A DNA stretch of 44,692 nt from CAVRZY01 sp963725415 (lineage in GTDB: Bacteria > Acidobacteriota > Terriglobia > Bryobacterales > Bryobacteraceae), in contig CAVRZY010000131.1 of assembly GCA_963725415.1 (NCBI GenBank), positions 1 to 44,692 on the forward strand, in the 5' to 3' direction. Numbering within the stretch: position 1 is the stretch's first letter; each line of letters starts with the position of its first letter. Under the pieces are notes generated by a model. It was not told the origin of the DNA and searched no databases. It saw only the letters and a list, made by a program, of their open reading frames with translations. Made by a program: the position numbers and the translations under genes. Of this stretch, positions 1-7,122 are shown piece by piece.

Positions 1-12
1 TACCGACAGTGG

Positions 13-51
13 GGCAGGCGATTTCGCCTGCCTGCACAGGCCAAGGGCCTG
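13..51. repeat. Two adjacent short hairpins at the window start
   Basis: Two perfect inverted repeats lie side by side: an 8-bp stem (13-20 with 25-32, loop ATTT) and a 6-bp stem (37-42 with 46-51, loop AAG). They lie upstream of the first gene and have no T-run. They could be the end of an upstream transcription unit or a REP-like palindromic pair; the sequence alone does not decide. The remaining leader to base 148 shows only a ribosome-binding site for the next gene. Confidence 0.45.
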
Positions 52-148
52 CGCCACTTCGTGCCAGGGGCCTTATCTTAGCGCTTATGGGCTCATGGCC
101 TGCCTGCCCGGTGAGATATGATAGGATCTTTACGGGGACGAGGCGACA

Positions 149-1477
149 GTGAAAACCAAGGGGGAGGATTGCATCCTGGGCGCCGGGATGACAGGGCTAG
201 CGGCGGCGGTGACCTCAGGGCTGGCGGCCTATGAGGGCGAAGCCGAACCAGGTGGTATCTGCGCCTCCTACTACGTCCGGCCGGGCGACTCCGAGCGGCT
301 GGCGGCGCCGCCGGAAGACGGCGAAGCCTATCGCTTCGAAATCGGAGGGGGGCACTGGATCTTCGGCGGGAGCCCGCTGATCCGGCGTTTCCTGCGGCGC
401 AGCGTGGCGATGAAGTGCTACCAGCGCCGCGCGGGGGTCTATTTTCCGGAAAGGAAGTTGTCGGTGCCCTATCCGCTCCAGAACCACCTGGGCTTTCTGG
501 GCCACGACCTGGCGGCCCAGGTGCTCCAGGAGATCCTGAATGCACCGCAGGGGCGGCCGAGTACCATGGCCGGGTGGCTGGAGCAGTGCTTCGGCCCCAC
601 ACTGCTGGAGCTGTTTTTCGGACCCTTTCACCAGCTCTATACGGCGGGTCTGTGGACGCGGATCGCCCCGCAGGACGCCTACAAATCCCCCGTGGATCCC
701 ACCCTGGCAGTGCGGGGAGCGTTCGGCCAAACACCGGCGGTGGGCTACAACGTGTCGTTTTTGTACCCCGAGCACGGCTTGAACGTGCTGGCCTCGGCGA
801 TGGTGGGGCAAGGCCGGATCCAGTCCGGCCGCCGGGTCGCGCACGTCAACGTGCACCGCAAACAGATCGAGTTCGAGGACGGTTCCGGCGCCAGTTACGA
901 TCTGCTGCTTTCCACGTTCCCGTTGAACCGGATGCTGCGGCTGACCGGCCTGGAGATCAACGAAGAGGCCGATCCCAGCACCTCGGTGCTGGTGCTCAAC
1001 GTGGGCGCGGTGCGCGGGCCGGAATGCCCGGAGGCGCATTGGCTCTACGTGCCGCACAGCCGCTCGGGATTCTATCGGGTGGGATTCTACAGCAACGTGG
1101 AGCCGTCTTTCCTCCCCCGCTCCTCTGCCGGGCGAGTCAGCATGTACATCGAGCGGGCTTACCGCGAGGGGCATAAGCCTTCTGCGGAAGAGATTCAAGA
1201 CTACGCGAAGGCGGCGGTCGAGGAGTTAGGGGACTGGAATTTCATTCGGGAGACCGAGGTAGTCAGCCCCACCTGGATCGACGTGGCCTACACCTGGACG
1301 CTGCCCGGATCGAGGTGGCGCAAGAGTGCCCTGAAGACTCTGGAGGAGAACGATATCCTCATGACCGGCCGATACGGGAAGTGGGAGTTTCAGGGGATCG
1401 CCGATTCGATTCAGGACGGCTTCATTGCCGGCGCGGCCCTGCGCGGCAGCTCACGCCCGCTCCCGGAGTGGGATTGA
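149..1477 (+). CDS. FAD-dependent oxidoreductase, UDP-galactopyranose mutase / protoporphyrinogen oxidase-like
   Basis: The 442-residue product opens with an FAD-binding Rossmann motif GAGMTG (residues 11-16) followed by PGGIC (34-38), the usual GG motif after the second beta strand. The C-terminal FAD-contacting segment TGRYGKWEFQG lies near residue 406. This is the fold of UDP-galactopyranose mutases and protoporphyrinogen/amine oxidases. The aromatic-rich stretch FFGPFHQLYTAGLW and the two glycosyltransferase genes behind it favour a sugar-nucleotide or glycan role over heme synthesis; that is inference. The start is GTG at 149, 5 nt after a GAGG ribosome-binding site. The stop directly abuts the ATG of the next gene (TGA then ATG), so translation is probably coupled. 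A related but distinct FAD enzyme is encoded at 32408-33895. Confidence 0.75.
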   Translation: MKTKGEDCILGAGMTGLAAAVTSGLAAYEGEAEPGGICASYYVRPGDSERLAAPPEDGEAYRFEIGGGHWIFGGSPLIRRFLRRSVAMKCYQRRAGVYFPERKLSVPYPLQNHLGFLGHDLAAQVLQEILNAPQGRPSTMAGWLEQCFGPTLLELFFGPFHQLYTAGLWTRIAPQDAYKSPVDPTLAVRGAFGQTPAVGYNVSFLYPEHGLNVLASAMVGQGRIQSGRRVAHVNVHRKQIEFEDGSGASYDLLLSTFPLNRMLRLTGLEINEEADPSTSVLVLNVGAVRGPECPEAHWLYVPHSRSGFYRVGFYSNVEPSFLPRSSAGRVSMYIERAYREGHKPSAEEIQDYAKAAVEELGDWNFIRETEVVSPTWIDVAYTWTLPGSRWRKSALKTLEENDILMTGRYGKWEFQGIADSIQDGFIAGAALRGSSRPLPEWD

Positions 1478-2203
1478 ATGCCCGCGGCGTGCATCGTTGT
1501 GATGCCCGCCTACAACGAGCAGGAGTGCATCCGCGAGGTGTGCCTGGAGTGGCTGCCGGTTATCCAAAGCGTGCCGGGTGCGCGGCTGCTGGTGATCGAC
1601 GACGGATCGACCGATGGCACGCCGGCCATCCTGGAGCGCCTGGCCAGGGAGAACCCGGCGCTGCTGGTGGTTCGCCAACCCAACGGCGGCCATGGCCGGG
1701 CGATTCTGAACGGGTATAGAAGAGCGCTGAAGATGGGCTGCGAGTGGGTGTTTCAGGTTGACAGCGACGGCCAGTTCCGCGCGCAGGATTTCTCGAAACT
1801 GTGGGTCTGCGCCGGGCGCTCGCGCTTTGTGCTGGGGCGCCGGGCGGAGCGTAAGGACGATTTCCACCGGCGCTGGCTCAGCAGGGCGCACCGCATCCTG
1901 GTCCTGCTGCTTTTTGGGACCAATATCCAGGATCCCAACATTCCCTTCCGGCTGATGGCTGCGCCCTTCCTGTTGGAACTGCTGGCTGTCGTGCCCGAGA
2001 CTGTTTTTGCGCCCAACGTGTTTCTTTCCATTCTGGCCGCCAAGCGCGGTCAGGACCTGTGTGAGATTCCGGTCGTTCATCTACCGCGCAGCACCGGCGC
2101 GGCGTCCATCCGCCCCGCAAAGCTCGTCGGTGTGCTGCTGCGGTGTCTGAGGGAGTTGGTAGCGTTCCGGGTGAGTAACCCTGTACTGCGATGCGAAGCC
2201 TGA
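1478..2203 (+). CDS. Family 2 glycosyltransferase (dolichyl/polyprenyl-phosphate sugar synthase-like)
   Basis: A GT-A glycosyltransferase of 241 residues. The N-terminus PAYNEQE (10-16), the nucleotide-binding DDGSTDGT (41-48) and the metal-binding DSDGQF (95-100) are the canonical GT2 motifs of the DPM1-like subgroup, which transfers a sugar from a nucleotide donor to polyprenyl phosphate. There is no long C-terminal membrane domain; a hydrophobic stretch near residues 140-180 could associate with the membrane. The downstream gene encodes a PMT/GT39-like enzyme, a class that uses polyprenyl-phosphate sugars, so a donor-maker plus user pair is plausible. The gene starts immediately after the preceding stop, and its own 3' end overlaps the next gene by 13 nt. 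Confidence 0.85.
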   Translation: MPAACIVVMPAYNEQECIREVCLEWLPVIQSVPGARLLVIDDGSTDGTPAILERLARENPALLVVRQPNGGHGRAILNGYRRALKMGCEWVFQVDSDGQFRAQDFSKLWVCAGRSRFVLGRRAERKDDFHRRWLSRAHRILVLLLFGTNIQDPNIPFRLMAAPFLLELLAVVPETVFAPNVFLSILAAKRGQDLCEIPVVHLPRSTGAASIRPAKLVGVLLRCLRELVAFRVSNPVLRCEA

Positions 2204-4053
2204 CAGAGCATAAGACCACTGTTGCCATGCTGGCGATTGTTGCCACGGCGCTGGCGCTGCGCTTTTACGGGCTGTCCTTTGGGCTGCCCTATTTCTCCAA
2301 TTTTTACGTTCGCCCGGATGAATCGCTGATCGTTGTGCCTGCAATCCGGCTGGTGGAAACCTCAGGGAACCCGGGATTCTTCGCCTACCCGGCGTTGCTG
2401 ACGGAGATTTGCGCGGCGCTCGATCAGGCGTACTTTTTCGCGGCGCGGGCGCTGGGCTGGAGTCAGTCGCCGGACATCGTGGCGGACTTCAGCCGGAACA
2501 CGCTGCCGTACTTTGTGATCGCCCGAGCGATCTCCGCGTTGGCCGGAACATTTACGGTCCTATTTGTTTTTGGCATCACGCGGCGGATCTGCTCGCAAAG
2601 CGCGGCCGTGGTGGCGGCTCTGCTGTACGCCGTGGCGCCGCTGGCGGTTCGCGACGCGCATTTCGGGGTCACCGACAGCTTGCTGACTTTTCTCCTGACG
2701 GGGACCGTTTACATGACGGTGCGGTACCTGGAGGCCGAGCAGGAACGGGAGCGGAGCGTCATCTTCGGCACGGCGGCGCTTTTCGGGCTGGCGATTTCCA
2801 CGAAGTACCCGGCCTTCATGCTCCTGCCCGCGCTGCTTTGGGCCGTAGTCTGGAAGAACTTCCGCGTAATGCCTCAGTCGCGGGGGCCGTGGGACAAGCT
2901 TCAGCTTGTCTCGGGCGGTATTGGAAAGGCGTCCGGACAGGCTGAAAGCCTATCCTACCCGGGCGCACAGGCTGTTGCCCCCGAGACTGAGGCATTACAC
3001 TTCCGCAAACCGGCGGGGCGAGCCTTGGGGCAGGCGGCAGTCCTGCTGGGAGTGGCGCTGGGACTGTTCGCGGTCTTGAACCCCTACGTGCTGGCCCTGG
3101 GGCGCGAATTCGTGGGCAACCTCCGCGGCATTCTTACGATTTTCTACCGCCCACAGCCGCGCGTCGCCTCCGGGAGCCTGGCGGGGACCGCGGTTCTCCT
3201 TTGGACGGTGCTGCGTCACGGCCCCGGAGAGTTTGTGGGGCTGCTGTTCTCGGTGGTTGGAATTGGCTGGCTGCGGAAGGATGGCTCCTGGAGGGCCAAG
3301 ACGGTTTTCGTGGCGCTGGCGCTACTCAGCTTTCTGCTGCCGCTGCTGCTTTTCCGCAACATCATGCCGTACCGCTACGCTTTACCGACGCTGCCTCTGC
3401 TGGCGGTGTTTGCCGCCAAGGGCGTCTTCGACCTTGGCGGGCTGCTGGGACGAGGCGCTCTGGCGCTTGTGCTGGTAGGCTGTGTGATGGCTGGGCCGGG
3501 GTTGTGGAAGTCGGCCCGGATCGACTATCTGCTGGCGCAGGAGGACACGCGGACGCAGGCCTGGCGATGGATCGAGCAGAACGTTCCGCGCGAGGTCCCG
3601 ATCGTGCTGTTGGGCGGCCCGGAAAGCGAGCCGCAGATCCTGGAGACAGCGGCCTCGATCGAGCGCCGCATGGGATACGTCAAGCGGCGCTATGGAGAGA
3701 GTTCCGGCGACCTGATTTCGGAACTCTACCGGGCGCAGTTGAGAGATCTGGAGGCCCGCAGCCAACGCGGCTACGAGGTGTTCCGAAATCCCGGGCCGGT
3801 GAAAGTGGAGGGGGGCGTCATCCTTCTGGTGCTGCCTTCCCATCCCCTGCGGATGGCGCAGTACGATCCGGCTGCGCGCCGGCTCTATTCCGGGAAAGTC
3901 CTGCGGGAGGTCTCGTTCACGTCGCTGTCCGGAGACTGGGCGGATTTTGAAGTGGACTCGGTGGATGCCTTCTTCGTGCCCTTCCGGGCCCTGGATCGTG
4001 TGAGGCGCCCCGGACCGAACATTCAACTGCTGCTGCTGGCCGTTACGCCCTGA
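2191..4053 (+). CDS. Polytopic glycosyltransferase, PMT_2/GT39-like, with in-frame palindromic element
   Basis: A 620-residue membrane protein with many hydrophobic segments in the N-terminal two thirds and a soluble C-terminal domain of about 180 residues. RPDES (41-45), in the first extracytoplasmic loop after the first membrane helix, matches the Asp-Glu acidic motif of the PMT/ArnT/GT39 superfamily, which uses polyprenyl-phosphate sugars. Neighbouring GT2 and FAD enzymes fit a glycan-modification cluster. Bases 2867-2997 are a 131-bp palindromic repeat read straight through, giving about 43 extra residues (near residues 226-269) between two membrane segments. A diverged copy lies at 24744-24866. 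The reading frame stays open, so the gene may be functional with the insert in a loop. The gene ends tail-to-tail with aroA, overlapping by 11 nt. Confidence 0.75.
   Translation: MRSLTEHKTTVAMLAIVATALALRFYGLSFGLPYFSNFYVRPDESLIVVPAIRLVETSGNPGFFAYPALLTEICAALDQAYFFAARALGWSQSPDIVADFSRNTLPYFVIARAISALAGTFTVLFVFGITRRICSQSAAVVAALLYAVAPLAVRDAHFGVTDSLLTFLLTGTVYMTVRYLEAEQERERSVIFGTAALFGLAISTKYPAFMLLPALLWAVVWKNFRVMPQSRGPWDKLQLVSGGIGKASGQAESLSYPGAQAVAPETEALHFRKPAGRALGQAAVLLGVALGLFAVLNPYVLALGREFVGNLRGILTIFYRPQPRVASGSLAGTAVLLWTVLRHGPGEFVGLLFSVVGIGWLRKDGSWRAKTVFVALALLSFLLPLLLFRNIMPYRYALPTLPLLAVFAAKGVFDLGGLLGRGALALVLVGCVMAGPGLWKSARIDYLLAQEDTRTQAWRWIEQNVPREVPIVLLGGPESEPQILETAASIERRMGYVKRRYGESSGDLISELYRAQLRDLEARSQRGYEVFRNPGPVKVEGGVILLVLPSHPLRMAQYDPAARRLYSGKVLREVSFTSLSGDWADFEVDSVDAFFVPFRALDRVRRPGPNIQLLLLAVTP
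2867..2997 (+). repeat. Palindromic repeat element, family A, inserted inside a coding sequence
   Basis: The ends are inverted copies: TAATGCCTCAG at 2867-2877 and CTGAGGCATTA at 2987-2997, with further pairing inside (GGGGGC near the left end, GCCCCC near the right). The interior carries a second hairpin (AAGCTTCAGCTTG). The copy at 24744-24866, read in reverse complement, aligns without gaps over about 123 bp with roughly 14 differences by hand count (about 89% identity). The element lies wholly inside the GT39-like gene and remains open in that frame. Confidence 0.85.
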
Positions 4054-5323
4054 TTCGAGCCAGCGTGGCGAAGAAATCCGGGAAGGAGACCGAGGCGGCC
4101 TCGGCGCCGTCGATGATGCATTCTCCATCGGCCGCCAGGGCGGCGACTCCGAAGGCCATCGCGATGCGGTGATCGCCAAAGGAATCCAGCCCGGCGGCGT
4201 GGAAGCGCTGGCGGCCGGGCACCCGGAAACCATCCGGGAACACGTCGATGGTCACTCCCATGCGGCGGAGATTCTCCGCCAGGGTCGCGATGCGGTCGGA
4301 TTCCTTGACGCGCAACTCGGCGGCGTCGCGGACCTCGAGGCCCTGCTGGCTGCCCGCGCCCAGCACCGCCAACACGGGGATCTCATCGATCAGCGCGGCG
4401 CTGAGTTCCTTTTCGATCCGGCCGCCGCGAACGCTTGAGCTGCGGATCTCGATGTCGCCCACGAGCTCCCCGGCGCGCTGCTCCAGCCTGGGGATGCGAA
4501 TATCTGCGCCCATCGAGATCAGGAAATCCAGCAGGGCGGCGCGGGTGGGATTCAGACCCACGTCCTGTATGGTGAGGTGCGAGTCCGGGATCAGCAAAGC
4601 GGCTGCCAGGAAGAAGGCCGCGGTAGAGAGATCGCCGGGGACGGCGAGATCGAGCGAATGGAGGCGCGAGCGGCCACGCACGGCGATGGTGCTGTTCTGC
4701 ACCTCGACCTCAGCGCCGAATTCCCGCAGCGCGATCTCTGTGTGGTCCCGCGTGCGGACAGGCTCGCGCACCGTGGTCACTCCCTCAGCGTGCAGCCCTG
4801 CCAACAGAACGCAGGTCTTCACCTGGGCGCTGGCCACCGGCAGAGTGTAGTCGATGGGGCGCAGCCTGGCGCCGCGGATCTCCAGGGGCGGGAAGCGTCC
4901 CTCGCGCGCCTGAATCGAGGCGCCCATGGCTTCCAGGGGGCGCATGATCCGTTCCATGGGCCGCTGGGAAAGCGACTCGTCGCCTGCGATCCGGCTGGTG
5001 AAGGGTTGCGCCGCCAGGATTCCGGAAAGCATGCGGATGGTGGAGCCGGAGTTGCCGGCATCCAGGATTCCGGCAGGTTCCCTCAGGCCGTCCAGGCCGG
5101 CGCCGGAGATGAGGACTTCGGCTTCCTGCTGCTCAACCGGCACGCCCAGCATGCGGATGGCGCCCAGCGTGGACTGGCAATCGGCCCCGGTGGCGTAGTT
5201 ACGGATGCGGGTCGCGCCTTCGGCAATAGCCGCGAGCATGGCATATCGGTGGGAGATCGACTTGTCGCCCGGGAGATGGAGGGTTCCGCGCAGGCGTTCA
5301 GCGGGGGAGACATGCTCGATCAT
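4043..5323 (-). CDS. aroA: 3-phosphoshikimate 1-carboxyvinyltransferase (EPSP synthase)
   Basis: Transfers the enolpyruvyl group of PEP to shikimate 3-phosphate, the sixth step of the shikimate pathway, in the cytoplasm. The N-terminal signature LPGDKSISHRYAML (about residues 17-30) holds the substrate-binding Lys. Other family motifs are GNSGSTIRML (about 88-97), the paired repeat VKESDRIATLAENLR, and the C-terminal DHRIAMAF. The 426-residue length is normal for AroA. A longer open frame extends to 5548, but ATG 5323 is preferred: it has a GAGG ribosome-binding site 6 nt upstream, and the extension would run into the divergent sigma-factor gene and has no AroA similarity. The gene is not grouped with other aromatic pathway genes here. 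Confidence 0.95.
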   Translation of the reverse strand: MIEHVSPAERLRGTLHLPGDKSISHRYAMLAAIAEGATRIRNYATGADCQSTLGAIRMLGVPVEQQEAEVLISGAGLDGLREPAGILDAGNSGSTIRMLSGILAAQPFTSRIAGDESLSQRPMERIMRPLEAMGASIQAREGRFPPLEIRGARLRPIDYTLPVASAQVKTCVLLAGLHAEGVTTVREPVRTRDHTEIALREFGAEVEVQNSTIAVRGRSRLHSLDLAVPGDLSTAAFFLAAALLIPDSHLTIQDVGLNPTRAALLDFLISMGADIRIPRLEQRAGELVGDIEIRSSSVRGGRIEKELSAALIDEIPVLAVLGAGSQQGLEVRDAAELRVKESDRIATLAENLRRMGVTIDVFPDGFRVPGRQRFHAAGLDSFGDHRIAMAFGVAALAADGECIIDGAEAASVSFPDFFATLARIRA

Positions 5324-5441
5324 GGGAAACCTCATTCTAGCGGAAGCTGGCAAGAAATGGGTCTGCCCTACTAGACTGGTAATTAACTCGTGAGCAGACT
5401 TTTTGGGGCCCGCGAGCGTCATTGAACATGGAGCCGAAGAG

Positions 5442-5990
5442 TTGATCTTTCGGGAGGTGGAAGACCGCGACCTGATCGCGAAAGCGCGGCGGGGGAACGT
5501 GGAGGCGTACAACCTCCTGGTCTCCCGATGGGAGAAGCGTGTCTTCAATTACCTGCTACGACTGGTCGGCGACCGGGAAGATGCTTTGGACTTGAGCCAG
5601 GAAGCGTTCTTGAAAGCCTATCAGAACCTCAGCAAGCTGGAAGATGCCGGACGCTTCGCGCCGTGGCTGTTCCGCATTGCGCACAACGAGGCGTTCTCGC
5701 TGCTGCGCAGACGGAAACCGGAAAGCGAGCCGCTGCTGGAACCCTCCGGAGGGACTCAGAGCTATCGGATGTTTCCTATCGAGCTGAGTTTGGCGGTGAA
5801 AAGCGCGCTGGCCCGGCTGTCGGAGGATCAGCGGGAAGCCGTGGTGCTGAAGATTTACCAGGGCTTCAAGTTCGAAGAGATGGCCCAAATCCTATCCTGC
5901 CCGGTCTCGACGGTGAAGTCGAGGTTGTACACCGCACTGGACCTGCTGAAAGAGACCCTGGCTCCAATTCAAACGCGGGGTGTCGAATGA
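5442..5990 (+). CDS. RNA polymerase sigma factor, ECF (sigma-70 family)
   Basis: An extracytoplasmic-function sigma factor of about 182 residues. Region 2 runs from YNLLVSRWEKRVFNYLLRL through DLSQEAFLKAYQNL to RFAPWLFRIAHNEA. Region 4 holds the helix-turn-helix, LSEDQREAVVLKIYQGF and EMAQILSCPVSTVKSRLY. No region 1 or 3 is present, as expected for the class. The start is uncertain: TTG 5442 has GGAG 8 nt upstream, while the same frame is open back to TTG 5403 without a good ribosome-binding site. The stop overlaps the anti-sigma start by 4 nt (ATGA). It heads the type II secretion operon, suggesting envelope-signal control of secretion, possibly autoregulatory; that is inference. Its target promoter could not be identified by eye. 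Confidence 0.9.
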   Translation: MIFREVEDRDLIAKARRGNVEAYNLLVSRWEKRVFNYLLRLVGDREDALDLSQEAFLKAYQNLSKLEDAGRFAPWLFRIAHNEAFSLLRRRKPESEPLLEPSGGTQSYRMFPIELSLAVKSALARLSEDQREAVVLKIYQGFKFEEMAQILSCPVSTVKSRLYTALDLLKETLAPIQTRGVE

Positions 5991-6574
5991 GTTGCTCGCC
6001 CTATGATCTGAAGGATTACTTTCTCGGCGAACTGAGCGAAGCCGAGCGTCAACAGGTACAAAAACATGCCCAAGAATGCGGGGCATGCCGGGAGGAGCTG
6101 GACCGGCTGCGGCTGACGCAGGCGGCCCTGCGCGCCTTGCCGGAGGAAGAGCCACCGCGCCGGATTGCGTTCCTCTCCGACAAGGTCTTCGAGCCGGGCT
6201 GGTGGCAGCGGTTCTGGCAATCGGGTTCGCGGCTGGGATTCGCCGCGGCCGCCATGCTGTCGATTGCCATCCTGGGGCACGCCTTGTTGCGGCCGCCGGC
6301 AATAGCGCCTCCTGGCCCGCCGGGGAGCGTGGCGATCGAAGCGCGGATCAGCGCCGAGGTCGCCAGACAGCTCGAGCCGGTGCTGGCCCGGGCGAGCGCC
6401 GAAAGCGAAGCACGCCAAGCCAAACAGATGACCCGGCTGGTGACGGAAGCCGAGCAGCGGATGGACTTCGACCGGAGGGCCGACCGGGTGGCCTTCGAGG
6501 AGGGCTTCAGCGTGCTTCAGAAGAAGCTGAACGTGATGTACACGGCCAGCGCCAACTTGGGGGGACGACCATGA
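5987..6574 (+). CDS. Anti-sigma factor with N-terminal zinc finger and one membrane segment
   Basis: 195 residues. The N-terminus carries the zinc-finger anti-sigma motif H-x3-C-x2-C (HAQECGAC, about residues 26-33), which binds the partner ECF sigma factor in ZAS proteins. A single membrane helix follows (about 80-105, LGFAAAAMLSIAILGHALL), then a Pro-rich linker and a charged, probably helical periplasmic tail (EARISAEVARQLEPVLARA onward). Start ATG 5987 overlaps the sigma-factor stop, and the stop overlaps the next start (ATGA both times), typical of a translationally coupled sigma/anti-sigma pair. The frame is open far upstream inside the sigma gene, but that is a shadow. The signal that releases the sigma factor is unknown. 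Confidence 0.85.
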   Translation: MSCSPYDLKDYFLGELSEAERQQVQKHAQECGACREELDRLRLTQAALRALPEEEPPRRIAFLSDKVFEPGWWQRFWQSGSRLGFAAAAMLSIAILGHALLRPPAIAPPGPPGSVAIEARISAEVARQLEPVLARASAESEARQAKQMTRLVTEAEQRMDFDRRADRVAFEEGFSVLQKKLNVMYTASANLGGRP

Positions 6575-7119
6575 GACTCCCGACCATCTGCATGCTGCTG
6601 TTGGTGGCCGCGATGTGCGCCGGGGCGCCCGAGAAGCCGCGCGTGAGCCGCTCCGCCCTGGTCTCGATGGAGAGAGCCTGCGACCAGAGCATCCAGCGAT
6701 TCGATATCAACGACCCGCTGGACTTCCTGGGTTCCACCAGGGGGGTCTACCTGCAAGGCTACGGGGCGGTTTTCACCACCGAGATCAACCTGGTGTTCGG
6801 CACCAGAATCACTCCGTTCCGCCCAGCGTACACCAAGGAAGACATCGAGAAGCTGCATCAGAAAAAGCTGCAGAGACTTCCGCTGCTGAAGCGGAAAATG
6901 CGCGAGATGCTGCAGGACCTGGCGGTCTCCCTGGACACGGTCCCTGCCAAGGAGCAGATCGTTCTGGGTGTGTCGCTGTTCTCCTTCTCCTGGGAGAACA
7001 GCAGCGATCTGCCGACCCAGATCCTGATGAGCGCGGAGCGGCAGGCCCTGCTGGATTTCAATGCCAAACGCCTCAGCGCGGCGGCGCTGGACGCGGCCAT
7101 CCGGGTGCAAGAGTTCTGA
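6571..7119 (+). CDS. Secreted protein of unknown function in the sigma/secretion operon
   Basis: 182 residues with a clear N-terminal signal peptide (LPTICMLLLVAAMCAGAP). The signal could be lipoprotein-like, because a Cys sits at its end, but the LAGC-type lipobox is weak. The mature part has a short conserved-looking stretch (RGVYLQGYGAVFTTEINLVF) and a basic helical segment (YTKEDIEKLHQKKLQRLPLL). I do not recognise a family. It is locked into the operon by a 4-nt overlap with the anti-sigma gene and a 3-nt gap to gspE. A periplasmic sensor or partner of the anti-sigma tail, or a secretion accessory protein, would both fit; neither is shown. Confidence 0.7.
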   Translation: MRLPTICMLLLVAAMCAGAPEKPRVSRSALVSMERACDQSIQRFDINDPLDFLGSTRGVYLQGYGAVFTTEINLVFGTRITPFRPAYTKEDIEKLHQKKLQRLPLLKRKMREMLQDLAVSLDTVPAKEQIVLGVSLFSFSWENSSDLPTQILMSAERQALLDFNAKRLSAAALDAAIRVQEF

Positions 7120-7122
7120 TCT

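Noticed and set aside
215..1198. Long minus-strand open frame opposite the first gene (and similar antisense frames opposite gspE, gspF, gspL)
   Set aside because: These are shadows caused by high GC at third codon positions; they have no recognisable domains and oppose well-supported genes.
5324..5441. ECF-type autoregulatory promoter upstream of the sigma factor
   Set aside because: A GGAAGC box exists near 5341, but no matching -10 element at the proper spacing could be supported by eye.
5324..5548. N-terminal extension of AroA to 5548
   Set aside because: No family similarity in the extension, it overlaps the divergent sigma-factor gene, and ATG 5323 has a better ribosome-binding site.
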